From: Amyelois transitella
Lineage: Eukaryota > Arthropoda > Insecta > Lepidoptera > Pyralidae
Direction of reading: 5' to 3'
NCBI RefSeq assembly: GCF_032362555.1
Contig: NC_083515.1
Span: forward strand, 4,933,001-4,997,000
Length of the DNA stretch: 64,000 bases
Positions within the stretch are counted from its first letter, which is position 1. The number at the start of each line of letters is the position of its first letter. Position numbers and translations under genes: made by a program. This document shows, in pieces, positions 1-12,860 of the stretch. The notes below the pieces were generated by a model that saw only the letters and a program-made list of their open reading frames with translations, made no database searches and was not told the origin of the DNA.

Positions 1-949
1 AGTACTTACTTAAAACATCGTTTGCTTTTTAAATAGAATTAGTACGAAAACTACTCAAAACTCTCAGAAGTATTTATGTGTGTATATGTAGACTTCTCAA
101 GAACAAAGACATGATTTTATTTATTTACTTTTTATTGAAAGTTGTAGTTTTTTAGATCTTGAACTAGTAGGTATCAGTGTCTTGTGACTTTTTGACACAT
201 GTGACAAAAGTATTTTGAGTAGGTGATACCAGTTAGTAATATACCATGTCATTTAGCCTCCTGGCGTAAGAGCATCGGTCATACATTAGGTATTTAAACC
301 AGTGCCTCATACTCATAAATAATCGGTCATCTTAACACAATACATAATATAGTGCCCACCACGAAAGTTGAACAAAATGTACTCTATGGATGCTGCGTAG
401 AAGATTTTTTATATTATGAATAATTGCTGCTGCGCATCCCGGAAGTGTAAAATTTTAGGGTCTACTGTTTTGCAGAGTAACCATCGTAGAAAAGAATACC
501 ACCTCCGATACATACGTCTACAAAATGTTAAGTGGTCCTCTGTACATTTCTATTGAAAGCCCGCTTAGTAATATATCCGAAAGAGTTATTATGAAGATCT
601 GATAAATATTTTTTATATTTGGATTAAGTTCTTAGCTATTGTTACCATAGCGACGACGTTACCTAGCATTACGGCAAAGAGGCAAACAATAAAATGTTTT
701 AGGACAGTGTGAATAAATGTATTTATTTACACTGAAAACAATATATATGCAGAATGAAAAAGAGGTACTTGCTTCATGAAAACACCGCTGTAAAAACAAG
801 TGCATTTTGACTTTGACCGACAAGTGACATTTGATCAGGCGTAAAATGTCATTCTAGAGACGTAGTACCTATAGGTTATGTTGTCTTTATAAAGGTACAA
901 AATGTAATTAGTAACAGAAATTAAACGTTTTCGTGCCGTATTATCAACC
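1..949. other. Upstream region of the INPP5E-type gene
   Basis: AT-rich non-coding sequence. I see no open frame with coding character. TGACA/TGTCA words cluster at about 808-851, within 150 bp of the ATG at 950, as they do upstream of four other genes in the window. The start of transcription cannot be placed from sequence alone. Confidence 0.5.
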
Positions 950-3900
950 ATGACAACGTCGCCCACCAGGACCAAGCAAAAATTATCATTACGAAAACGT
1001 CTATTTGTGAAGAAGTCTCCAAAAGTTGGTTGCTATGTTGATACGGACTTGAACGATGAATATAATCAAGCAACTTCTCGTCCGATTTCGCCAGCGGATC
1101 CCTTTTTAGCTCAAAGCGCCCATAATTCTGATACCAAATCAGATCTAGCAGATAGCCATCAAAACTCCTGCACAGAACTACACAGTAACAACTCTAGCCA
1201 CAAGTCTAATCACTCTCACATCGAAAGTGATAGCAATCAAAAATGCTGTCGTACGTTTTTTAGGCGGTCCCGTCCTCGAAGTCTCGTTGAAGGCCAACCT
1301 CCCAAAGAAGAATCACAATCAAAACCATGTAGTCCAATAAATAATTCAAATAATAGTTTAAGTGAGTCTAAAAGTGAAGAAATCCCTAAAGCAACAGTTA
1401 AATTTCCTAAAGGTGATGATAGCAAGAAGTGTTTCGAGCATTCTGGTTCCTTTGAAGGTATCAAGACAAAAAATAAATTATTTGTGAAGAGACTATCTGC
1501 CGACCATTTAATAACAAATGAATCTAAGCCATTTTGTCGTTCTTCTTCACCTGAGAGTGATAGAAGTAGTTCTTTAGACAGGAAACGAAGGTATGATAAT
1601 TATATTTTTTTAACCTTATAGCAGCTCATACACTTTTTTGTTATAATTGCTGTTTTTTTTTATAATGTACCCTATGTTTTAAAACAGCAAAGGCAGGAAT
1701 AGTACTTGATTTTGAATTAATTGCTTTGGTATGTCCATTAACCTTTTGAAGCTTGGTAATAAAGATAGAATTATAAATCAAGTATGAGATAAGCTTTAGT
1801 TTGGGGATTACTTTATATTTCTTAATCTGTAAATATCTCTCATAGGAGCAAGTCAACTATCACAAGGTCAACATCCCGAGCGGGCAGTACTGACAGCCTA
1901 GCGAGAAACTCACTACTTGCTGCACAAGTCCTTCGTCTCATACCCACACAAGAGGCTAGAGAAAGGTAAATTATTTTATTTTATTTTAAAAATTAACATA
2001 CATTTTTTAAAATAATTATTAAAACAACTTGCTTGGTCAAATAAATACTAATTGGTTAAGAAGTTTGTTATACTTTTATTTACTACTACTTTAGTAAAAA
2101 ATATTTTCAAACCAAAGGAATGAATATTTTCAAAGGAAAGATTCAAATTATGATTCAGCTTTGACTCAGTGGAATGTACAGCATTTGCATCTACGGAAAG
2201 TCACGTAACTAAAGTCCTCCAACTTAATAGGCAATAATAAGAGCCAATTAACCATTATTCAATTAAAAGGAATGTTTAACACTTATGTAATGACTAGAGT
2301 TCGCCCAAGGCTCTGGCCTCGTAATGAAAAACTTCATCCATGAGAATTTTGTTTTATATATTATTTGTCAGGAACTACTTATATGGCAGACTGGCGTCCC
2401 ACTCATTGCTGGGCGCTGCTGAGTTGGAGCATGTCTTCCCGGACAGGGAAGTCAAGATATTTGTTGGCACATGGAATATGAATGGACAGGCCCCACCCAA
2501 GTAAGTAAATCATTGCGAAATATAATGTACTAAGGGCCCGCTACGGATTCGCATCTGGTACATACAAATATGTGCCGTGACATAATAACATGTGCCATGT
2601 GGTTCCCGGCACCAAATAGAAAAAAGAATAGGACCACTCCATCACTCTCCCATGGATGTTGTAAAAGTTCCGATCCGACCGATCATGAAAATAATTTTAC
2701 AATAATTTTCATGATCGGTTCAATATTTCGAACATTTGCCTTTACAAACAAACAAGCAAAGTGACAAACTTTACCTCTTTAACATAACAGATTATTCTTG
2801 TGTTATTTACGAGTATCGTAGTAGACAGGTTTTTAAAGGAAGTGATTCCTGTCTGACCTCCGCAATCTTTGCAAGGGGTCTTGACACATATTAACATAGT
2901 ATTCTTGCGTTCGTATCACAAGTTTTGAACTTACTTCGAGGCAAGGTAATTGGTCCCGTATATATTTATTTATTACTAGATATTTATTCGATCACGGAAA
3001 ATGTCGCACTATATAAATGGGCACATTTATATAGTGCGACATTTGAACTTACTTCGAGGCAAGGTAATTGGTCCCGTATATATTTATTTATTACTAGATA
3101 TTTATTCGATCACGGAAAATGTCGCACTATATAAATGTGCCCATTCTACTAGTCGCTTTTTACGACATCCACGAGAACAACAAGAAGTACTTTTCGTAAG
3201 TGCCGAGTACTACACTCATATTATGTATCATTTCTACAGGGAATTGGCAGACTTCATATTCCCCAACCAAGTGAAACATGTACCTGATATATTTGCAATC
3301 GGCACACAAGAGTCCTACTCAGAGAGAACAGAATGGGAGATCACCATCCAGGAAGTGTTGGGACCATCACATATTTTATTACATTCTCACTATTTAGGTA
3401 AGTTGTTTACAAAAGTTACCTACTACAAACTTATAAGTACCTATCACGTCTTTATCCCAGACGCATTGTATGTACTAATAGCGACCCGCCCCGGCTTCGC
3501 ACGGGTGCAAAATTCGGAAAAAATTATACATAAAAACCTTCCTCTTGAATCACTCTATCTGTTACAAAAAACCGCATCAAAATCCGGTGCGTAATTTTAA
3601 AGATTTAAGCATACAGACAAATAGACTAAAATAGCGACTTTGTTTTATACTATGTAGTGATACATGACAGTGTATTGAGTAATTCATGAATGAAATGTTA
3701 TATATTTTATTTGATTTTTTATTTGATAGTCAGAAGACTAAAAGACCGTAGCTTAATAAAACTTGAAATTCAAAAAGTCACTATCCTGCCCCAATAATGA
3801 TAAAAAATTACACAATTTATGACATTTAATCAATAATTTATTTCCAGGAACACTCCATCTCACAGTCTTCGTACGCCGAGACCTAATCTGGTACTGTTCG

Positions 3901-6900
3901 CTCCCAGAAGATGCCAACCTATCCGTGCGGCCGGGCACAGCTTTCAGGACGAAGGGCGCCGTAGCCATCTCATTCGCTTTATTTGGCTCGACCTTCCTGT
4001 TCGTCACCGCACATTTGACGGCGCATCAGGAGAAGGTCAAAGAGAGAGTTTCCGATATCAAACGGATCATCAGGTCTATTGATTTGCCGAAGAATTTGCC
4101 GTGCCGACATAGGACTAAAGGTAGGTAATTACTCCGCCACTCACATGTTTTGAATTTATATTAATGTATTTTGAGCAGCCTTCAAAGCATAGGGTTCATA
4201 TAGAAGTAATACGTAATGACCAGACTTTACAAATTATTTGTCAAATTTTATATCTAAACCTACTTCTCTCCTTAAGCTTTTTACATGTATACATACATAA
4301 CATACCATCACGCCTGTTTCCCATTGGGGTATGCAGACTATGGAATATATATATTAAGCTATATTAAGCTTTTATTGCTGAAAAAATGCTAGTAGTGGTT
4401 TTATCGTTTAGTTGTCTCTATGATAACCACAGGAAGGAGTGATTCTATCGGTCCTAATCTCGCATATAGGCATAGATAGCATAGCATAAGGTAATTAAAA
4501 TCTATCTCAATACTGAAACTTTTATACAATACAACGAGAACAATAGAAATTTTTCCCGATTGTTTTAATAAATTCTCTCGATAAAAGGTTTACCTGCATT
4601 TCAAACAGAGATCTTAGTGTGATATCATTTGATAAGATAACTCGCGACCGTGAAATGTTTTAAACGAAAGATTTATTGATATTCCTGTAAATATACTTAT
4701 GGATTTGCACTTTGTTTGCTTTTGTTACTCATAGTACTATATGATAGATAATACTATTAAAAACTAAAGGAGGTTTCTGTTCCTACTGTTACCTATCATA
4801 AATGTGTAATACGGTGGCATTTTCTGGGATTATTTTAAATTTTTACTTGTTAAATAAACTCCGTGTAAAACCAAGTTTTAGTTGAGGTAAAGCAAAAAAT
4901 TGTATCACACAGATGTTTCATGTGTTAGAGATATATACTTCTAATATCTCCACGTGTTACCAATTGCAATCTGCACCGTTTGCTTGGAAGGCATTAGTAC
5001 GAAAAAAGGTAGGTTAGGTCCCCATCAAATTAGGCTTATTAAAAGGAAATTACGGCAAATTTTCAACTTAATTTTCTCCGTCTGACGCTTGCTTATGAAA
5101 TTGTTTTTCTAGTCGGATATTAGTTTCTTATCAGTTACTAGCTGTGCCCGAAACTTCGTCCGCGTGGAATAATTATTTTGAGCATCATTGAAGCCCTCAA
5201 GGATGCCGAACGATGCCCGTTTTTTTCACATATTCTTTGCATTTTCATTATGTCTTTGCTTCTTATAGTTGCAGCAGCAATTCTTCAGCTTTATAATATT
5301 AGTATAGATAAAAAAATTACGTAGGTTTGAAAATGAATTTTCACTTCCAGATGTGACAAGCAACTTTGATTACGTGTTCTGGTGTGGCGACTTGAACTTT
5401 CGGCTCGGCGAGCCACGAGCGGCTGTACTGCGCTGGATAGAGCAGACGCAAGTAAATAAACCTTCAATAATTATATACACATATCGTTTAATTGAAATTA
5501 TCAATCCACCTCGTAATACATAGTAGTAGTGCAAAAGTCTTAAGTAAATTTAAGCAAACTTTGAAACATCAATAAAAGGAATTCACTGAAGTAATTTAAC
5601 AATACTATACATACATATGGTCACGTCTATATCCCTTGCGGGGTATTCAGAGCCAACAGTTTTGAAAAGACTGAATGGCCACTTTCAGCTATTTGGCTTA
5701 ATGATAGAATTGAGATTCAAATAGTGACAGGTTGCTAGCCCATCGCCTAAAGAAGAATCCCAAGTTTACTATACAATACTTAAAATTTCAGTTTCCCCTC
5801 CCACCGTACCTCCCTCACGGGCTCCTGCACGCGGACCAGCTGACGGCGGTGCTGGAAGACGGCGCGGCCTTCAGAGACTTCAGGGAAGCCCCGATTACAT
5901 TCCCGCCTACTTATAAGGTCCTTTTTGTTGATATTAGTAGGAAATAAAAAAGATCATAAACACAAAGCTGTTGAAAATTCTACGGAGGTCTAACGGGATT
6001 CTCACTAGGTGATTTAGAGTGGTCTTGCACAAAGATATCCATACATATAAATATGATAACATTGAGCCGTGGTTGAAATAGGCCTACAACCTTTAAACGG
6101 TTATTGATAAACGTAAAGTAAATAATAATATTTTTAAATAACAATCTCAGTTTGATCTAAAGATTCGTACTGTTAGAAAATGCCTAGAAGAATAGAAAAT
6201 AAAGTGTTCATTATTTTTAGTGCAATAAAATTTAATAAATAAATAGGGCTGGAGCGAGACTAGTAGGTAGAACAGCGTCCATCCCTCATACAAAGTACAA
6301 TTATAAGAAAAATTAATAACAAAAATGCTATTATAAGTGAATTTTCTGTAGATTCTTTTACGAGAATAAATTTCTTTAACCGTTTTCAATTATAAGGTTG
6401 TCAAGCTACAAGCACGTGGAATAATCTTATATGTATAAATTTCAGTACGACCCGGGCAGCCAACAGTTCGACACGTCCAGTAAACAGAGGGCGCCAGCGT
6501 ACACCGACAGGATTCTCTTCAAATCTAGGTGTACATCGACCAGTGCCTCGTCCGCATTCTCAGGTAATTTAAAGAGATGGTAATAATAGTGTTGCATATA
6601 TCTGGCACATTGTTTCTTTGGCTGTTTTACCTTAACATTTAAATCTCAAAGTTAGCTTTAGTTAAATAAAATTTTAAAGAATAATTCTAGTCACTTTGTT
6701 AAGTGCTTGAGAAATTACCATTTTAAATTTAACTATAAAAGAGAGATGTGATCACGTTTCTACTATAACTATTATCCGGGAAAAGCAACAGTGCGCCTTA
6801 ATGAGTGTTATTCAAGATATCCACCAGATGTCGGGTTTATACATCGGTTTCACCCTGTTGCCACTATCACACCGTTTAATAAATCAGAATCACAACCTTA

Positions 6901-7722
6901 AGTCAATTATTTATATGGCAATAAAATACTGTTCAACAAATACCTGAAATTAAAACCTCTAATTCAGCTTGGGGATTATCAAGGCAAGAGTGTATAGGCA
7001 TTATTTGATGCCTCATCTTGCTTTCCACCAGGCAGATTGAGGTCAAACGCAATCAAATCTATTATTTAAGAAAAACTAGCGCTGTTTTATTATTAAACTA
7101 GTGCAATCTTTTGGCAGAAGGTGTAAGTACTACAGTCGTAATATATTTCCAGGTCTTCGGCGGATCAGCAGCGTGCCGACTGCGTCTGGTTTGAAGTGCC
7201 TCGCGTACAACTCAGTGCAGTCCGTGTGCACCAGCGACCACAAGCCGGTGTGGGCGCTCTTCTCCGCCGCTTTGAGACCCGGGACCGACGTGTATGTCAT
7301 TTATTTCATTAATTTTAAACGGCCATTGGTGTAAGAATTTCAATGGTCTAAATCATAGTCATAATCTTAATCAGTTCATGACCAAGTTAAAGCTGTGGAT
7401 GATTTGGTCTTCCTTAATTTTTTTTGTCACAATGTAAGACTAACACAGGTTTCGTAACGCACATGTTTGTCCATGAAACTTGATCATTAACCTAATTTCT
7501 CCGACTTATCACACTGCCTAACACCTGGCTACCTTTTCCCACGCTTTATGTCACCTGGGCACGATAATTGTTTCCTCCATTCCCTAAAGCTATAATATAA
7601 TTTGCAGGGTGCCATTAGCAGCCGGGCTGTTCAACCGCGAGGTGTACCTAGAAGGCATCAAACGGCGGCGAGCGCTACTCGACCACGCGCCCGGCACCTC
7701 AGCGGTATGCAGTGTACAATAA
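950..7722 (+). CDS. INPP5E: Inositol polyphosphate 5-phosphatase, INPP5E type
   Basis: Removes the 5-phosphate from phosphoinositides such as PI(4,5)P2 and PI(3,4,5)P3; the vertebrate protein acts at the cilium and Golgi. Coding exons: 950-1590, 1846-1965, 2372-2500, 3240-3397, 3848-4120, 5351-5451, 5792-5917, 6446-6563, 7153-7291, 7608-7722. All have AG/GT borders and they sum to 1920 nt, giving 639 aa (human about 644). Residues 1-213 are Ser-rich, basic and probably disordered. The catalytic domain starts near residue 281 with [10 protein letters not shown], then AIGTQES (316-322), WCGDLNFR (451-458), PAYTDRIL (533-540) and SDHKPV (583-588); these are the diagnostic 5-phosphatase motifs, with the catalytic Asp and His present. 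The C-terminus CSVQ is a CaaX prenylation box, a hallmark of INPP5E. The ATG at 950 is the first in frame. The donor after exon 9 allows one Val more or less at the joint. Confidence 0.93.
2592..2672 (+). mobile_element. Head fragment of the TATG-tailed retroposon
   Basis: Matches the 5' head of the short retroposon seen complete at 62746-63009 (GTGGTTCCCGGCACCAA, then the AGAATAGGACCACTCC stretch). It lies in intron 3 of the 5-phosphatase gene. Just after it is a 15-bp inverted repeat (2678-2692 and 2705-2719) around a 12-nt loop. Confidence 0.7.
2924..3138. repeat. 118-bp tandem duplication with embedded palindrome
   Basis: A unit beginning TTTGAACTTACTTCGAGGC occurs at 2924 and again at 3042. 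The first copy holds a perfect 21-bp inverted repeat (2999-3019 and 3024-3044) with a 4-nt spacer, and its right arm forms the junction with copy two. It lies in intron 3, just upstream of exon 4. Confidence 0.9.
3474..3664 (+). repeat. Interspersed repeat with GCGACCCGCCCCGGCTTCGC head
   Basis: Shares its head, the CTTCCTCTTGAATCACTCTA core and the TTTATACTATGTAGTGAT end with 63101-63378. The copy here lacks roughly 95 bp present in the other. I recall it as a very common lepidopteran repeat of unknown class. It lies in intron 4 of the 5-phosphatase gene. Confidence 0.8.
4282..4352 (-). mobile_element. Short LINE tail fragment
   Basis: The antisense CATACATAA... ATCACGCC.. TTTCCCATTGGGGTATGCAGACTA resembles the 3' end of the LINE at 44491-46651 (reverse of CTGCCTACCCCTCCGGGAAA). 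Short and diverged. It lies in intron 5 of the 5-phosphatase gene. Confidence 0.45.
5139..5312 (-). repeat. Degenerate lepidopteran interspersed repeat
   Basis: Runs from AGCTGTGCCCGAAACTTCGTCCGCG to TTATAATATTAGTATAGAT. The same kind of ends occur at 12255-12440 and 16140-16320. It is a non-coding remnant in intron 5 of the 5-phosphatase gene. Confidence 0.55.
5611..5766 (-). mobile_element. TATG-tailed retroposon, 5'-truncated
   Basis: Antisense copy of the short retroposon (tail, AGACTGAATGGCC, CTATTTGGCTTAATGATAG, TTGAGATTCAAATAGTGACAG). It is flanked by an 8-bp direct repeat TACTATAC (5603-5610 and 5767-5774), as expected for target-primed retrotransposition. It ends 25 bp before exon 7 of the 5-phosphatase gene. 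Confidence 0.8.
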
Positions 7723-9603
7723 CAGTTACTGCAACAGCTACTCGGTACGGTCGCACCGGATACTGAGCTTCAGTAAGTGTACCTCACTCTTTAGAGACGG
7801 CTCTGCCTATTTTGTAGCAAGATGCGTGCAGTCGCAGGGGTATTAGGGCGATTTTTTATCAGATATGTAGTTTTGATGTGATTTATTTATTTCACATACA
7901 TTAGAAGCAAAACAGTACAAAAACTGACTTATGCCTAAGAGAGATTTCTCAAAGGAAAGTATTTTCTTTCATCTTGAAATGAGTCATCAAAGTGTCGCAC
8001 GCATACAAGAGGGCGCCAATGTTAATGACACAAGAGATATATAGGTTGAACCAAATTTTAAAACTCACTAAGTGAATATTATCTTTAAATTTGGTGAAAT
8101 TTAAATCAGCAGTAATTTATCATAGTCTCGAACCAGTTGAACTGGACTTTGAATAACCGAAAGAATTTCTTCTGAATTCTTTATTGTAACATTTAATAAA
8201 TAGGATAATGAAAAATAAATAAAATTTAAATGAACCAAATATAATACGTGGTTTTAGAAAGGTTAATTCATTTATTGCTTAATTTGTCAGTTAAGGAACA
8301 ACTACATACATCCCTTTCTTTACAAACATGAAAATAGTCTAATCCAACCCTACTATCAATAGAGTGTACATTATTTATGGGGATTAGATTTAACTAGTCA
8401 AAAGTTGTTCGGTGATTAAATAAAATATGTGTGGTATGAAGATACACTTTTAGTGAGTAAATTGTTATCGCTATATTGCGCCTGTTCTATTTTACGCATG
8501 GTCATCTCTGAAATTTATAATTTCTATTAAAAATTTATATCAGTGTACGAACAAACGTTAGTCGTAAACAAATAACGGTTTACTCTTTATTTATATTAGG
8601 TTCAAAATTCTTTGGTCAAACCAAAATAACCCTTTCAAATTATTAAAGTGAGAAATTGACAAGGTTTGAAAAGGATCTAGAAAGAGTCTACTCAACTTAC
8701 AATGTGAGTTAATTAATTTATTAATGCGCACACCAAAGTTTATTATTATTTTTAATAGTTAATTTTACATTTTTACAAGTTATTTATTTTATTATTAATT
8801 TTTGCTGGGCTCCTAAGGTAGTTTAAGTCAATAAAAAAGTGCAATGAAATTAAAAGACATAGTATTATTAATTATAATTTACGAATAGCTTTTTTTATGT
8901 TATTTTGCTGTACAATGTGCTCATTTTATTAACCAAAAAAAGACAAATCTAGTCAGTATGGATGTTGCTATTCAGACTACATAACTAAATCTAATAATAA
9001 CTAAGTATGTCACTTAACAATATAATTTATAGACCAATCTATGTATAATTGTGTAGCATGTTATACTATGTTAAAATACGCTTTCGTTGTGACATAATAT
9101 ATAAATATTTGTCCACTTAATAATCCGTCGCTTTGTATGTTCCTTTGGAAAAAAAGCTATAGAATTATTATTGTATATAACATATATGTATATTATGAAA
9201 GATTCCACTGTTGGTATATAGTGTAAAACAGTGAATTATGTAGCAAAATAAGGCTAAAGCTGTTGTAGTCAAAGCAAGCTTTATGAATATACGAGTATAA
9301 TAAAATAAGTATGGAATTTAATAAGTACTTTGAATATTTCCTGCCTTATAACTGTGTTATCTTATCATCTTGAAATGTTGAAAACATTTCAATATGTGCT
9401 GTGATCCAACAGTTTCTAGTCTCGTAGTGCATTTCAAACAAATCTTCAGTGTATATATAAATCTTTCGAAGTAGTTTGGTTATATAATGGAGAATGTCAA
9501 TTTCCATGGGTAGTAAGTTGCATGAAATCAACCGAACATAATTTCACATTCGTTGCAAAGAAAAGCCTACTGATTAAAAATCTTTAACTAAATCTTGACC
9601 TGC
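7723..9603. other. 3' UTR and downstream region of the 5-phosphatase gene
   Basis: AT-rich DNA with several AATAAA-type hexamers (for example near 8195-8220). The true cleavage site cannot be chosen by eye. No coding frame with recognisable product was seen. Confidence 0.4.
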
Positions 9604-9740
9604 GGGGCTAGCACGGCGGATGCGTCGATGGTTTTATCGCACGATAAAGTGTCATGATCTCTTTTCACGTCATAATGATTAGCAAAACAGCTTTGTTTGT
9701 CACGCGATAATAACGGCTTCGCGCGTGCCATGCTAGCCCC
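9604..9740. mobile_element. Small MITE with GGGGCTAGCACGG ends
   Basis: About 137 bp bounded by an imperfect terminal inverted repeat: GGGGCTAGCACGG on the left, and GGGGCTAGCATGG read on the other strand at the right. The interior shares words (TTTTATCGC.CGATA, CACGTCATAATGATT) with 22849-22942 and, less, with 10545-10660. No clear target duplication was found. Confidence 0.6.
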
Positions 9741-9889
9741 ATAGAAATATAGCAGACCTGTCAATGAGGGCGATCGTTTTGCGTTTTAATAAAACGTTAT
9801 GCTGTTTTTCTAGTACTATTTCGATAAATTTTTACTAATTTATTTGAACTAGGCTTGGTTGATTTCTGTACGCTGAGAGGTGTTTACTC

Positions 9890-9994
9890 AGAAACGTGAA
9901 TGCATCCATCTGTGGAGTTCCACAGATGGATGCATTCACGTTTCTTAGTTTGTTCGGTTATTGTTGTGTAGTTACACCTTAATAACCGAACAAA
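9890..9994. repeat. Two adjacent perfect palindromes
   Basis: First hairpin: 27-bp arms at 9890-9916 and 9919-9945 around a 2-nt centre, with no mismatch. Second hairpin: 14-bp arms at 9949-9962 and 9981-9994 around an 18-nt loop that is itself partly self-complementary. They are three bases apart, in intergenic DNA downstream of the 5-phosphatase gene. Confidence 0.95.
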
Positions 9995-12254
9995 TTTTCT
10001 TTAATCTTAATGGTTTTGTTTGCAGACCAGTATATTAACTACATGTCTCAAAATAATTTCAAGGCATAAAGTGTATAACATAAGAATTAAATATGAGTGT
10101 ATTTCTAAAGTTGTTATTAACCTAGTGCCTACTTATAAACTGTATCTTAATATCTAACTATTAAGGCTCATTGACAGACATCTTCTATACACTGTTGTAT
10201 ACCATATGTTGTTGTATGAAGGTTCTTCCTTCTTATTATACCAAATATCTCTAGGTGTATGTGCAATTTGTAATAAACAGGTACCAGTTATTATTATAAT
10301 TTAGCTGTAAATTATTTATTGTGTGATTTTTACATTAATGGAGACAAAGTAAAAAATAATAATAATGAAGTTGCATTATTTTCACAATAAAGCGATATAA
10401 GATAATATAGACTAGTCAATTATAATTGGATAATAATGCGAATTTGACGTTTCAATTATGTAACGCCAAGTTACAGCGGTCCAATTACAGCACTGTACTT
10501 GTGAATACCGACTACTGAAACTGCCACTTCTTAAATTATACCTGCCACCATATTATGGCACGCGTGAGGCCGTTTTTATCGCGCGAAAAACTATCGCGGT
10601 TTGGCTTTTTATTATTACGCGAAACAGGACAGCGATAGTTTTTCGCTCAACCTAGATTTTATAATATCACATCACAAAGCCAAGCTCTTGAATTAAAATT
10701 GTGGAAGTAATTTGTATATTAAAATTTCAGAAGTCACTTCAAAATTATTATAAGTCGTCGAGAAATAAAGCTTCCTTTGACAGCTGTTTTAAGTCTTGTC
10801 TCTTTCACGCTAATGTCAAAGTGAATTGTTCTGTTTCACTGTGAAATGGGCATCATATTTCTCAAAGACTTGTGTTTTAGTAAAAAGATATAAAACAAAA
10901 ATATTCGGATGTGTTATTGTTAGTTGGCTTAGTAAGTAGTTGTCGACTTCGACGTTCTTGATAGATTTTTTTTTGCAGAAGTCTGATCAGCTTAAAGAAA
11001 TAAACTTGTACATGAGGACTTTTTTGTATAAGCTTATTTACCTATGTCATGAAATTTAATGTATCTGAATAAATTAGTGAGCATATTTATTAAATGAAAT
11101 CATGAGTGTGTTATTGTATTTAAAATAAATTACTCATGAAAGTTATTCATATAAACAAATTAGCTGACTTTTTTTACATATTGCAAGCTACATATAATAG
11201 CTAGTATCAAACTGTCTTCCAAACTTAGTAACTGATAATAATTGTGTAAATCTCATCTTTGAATATGCTTTATCTATTATATTAAAGTAGTATATTTTCT
11301 GGTACATCAAATGCTAGTTTCTGTGTTTGTGTAATTATAAATATTTTAATTGATACTTTTATAATGTTTCATGCAATCTTCATTTACCTAAATTGTTTTC
11401 TGGGACCAGGAAAAAGGGAGCCGTTGATGAATTGCTTGAAACACGAAGTGTAGAAAAAGTTTCCTTTCGGTACAATCGTTAAGTAGGCTGATCAAAATGA
11501 TGGCGTTACTCTGATATTAACATGGTGGCAGTATGACTGAAGCTATTAAGAACATTTCTATTAATGCACGGTTTGATAAGCCTAAAACCGAATTAGCCTT
11601 CCTAGTGATAGTTACCTAAAGCATCGTTATCATATATACAAATCAGATCCTAATTAGGGTCCCTAGTAAATCTAGAAGCATCCAATGGAAACAATAACTT
11701 AAGTACTAACATACTATATCAAAGACTTGTAACACAATGTAACAAACTGCAGCAACGCCTAATGGATAACTAGCACGGGTATAATTCAGGCGTTGTGTTA
11801 GCGTCCATTGGTCGAATGACACAAAATTAAAGCTTATTCTGGTAAAGTGACGTCCCTTTAAATTAATAAAAGTAGAATAATATTTAGCGAACAGTAATAC
11901 TTGTTGTTGTATCGCTAGTTATGTGTACTTGTCATATTTTTACAGTATTAAAATACAATTTATCAGGGATTTCGATAATAGGTTCTCTTTTGTCAATAAT
12001 GTTATAGCTTTTTTTATCTTCACTTACTCATTACATAAATATATTAAGGAAAATGTTCTTGGGTATCTTTCCACGTGAATTGTCTTATTTGTCTGTTACA
12101 GAAATTCATTGACTAAAACTCCTTAATCAGGTACTCATTTTAAGTGTAAGTTAGTTATATGTTTCTCTAAATATAGTTAACTTTCCTCGCTATTTCGTGT
12201 TTTATTTCTTTTTTTTTCCTCAGGTTAAGTTTGAGAGAGATAACCGAACAGATT
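9995..12254. other. Intergenic AT-rich DNA
   Basis: No gene recognised. It includes a hairpin with perfect 15-bp arms, 10583-10597 and 10632-10646, inside a sequence (10545-10660) that shares words with the MITE at 9604. The rest shows no structure I can name. Confidence 0.4.
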
Positions 12255-12440
12255 TATACTAATATTATAAAGCTGAAGAGTTTGTTTGTTTGTTTGAACG
12301 CGCTTATCTCAGTTACTACTGGTTCGTCCGGTGAAAAATTATTTTTGTGTTTAATATACCATTTATCGAGGAAAGCTATTTATGGAAAATGTGAAAAAAA
12401 CCGGGAAAAATAAATATCCTCCTTGAGGACTTCAATGATG
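12255..12440 (+). repeat. Degenerate lepidopteran interspersed repeat
   Basis: Begins ACTAATATTATAAAGCTGAAGAG and includes a line on TTACTACTGGTTCGTCCGG. It has the form of the common Lepidoptera repeat that starts CTAATATTATAAA. Related remnants are at 5139-5312 and 16140-16320. Short frames inside it are not genes. Confidence 0.5.
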
Positions 12441-12860
12441 CCCAAAATAACTATTCTAACTATTATTAATATATATTAGTTATAGATAAAAGAAAATTTT
12501 TAATTGCCATGTCGTCATAATCGTTTCGCTGAAAAAGATGAAAGATCGTTTTGAAATACAGTTTAACCTTTGCGAAAAATAGAACATATGTATGTATGTA
12601 CGTCAGGATAACTTATAACACGCACAGCGTAAGTATATGAATCATATCAAAGCAATAATTTAATGTGTATGGCAATCAAATAATAATCAACGATCATTCT
12701 TTAAATATGTTTTATTTATAACATTTAACATCCATCGGTGGTATTGGAATCCTACAGTCTCACAAAAAATCATAATAGGACAGACCGATTGTTAGTTAAA
12801 ATAATGATAACAAATGTAGCATGCCACAGAAAGTTAATAATTAACTTCTTATCGGTATTA

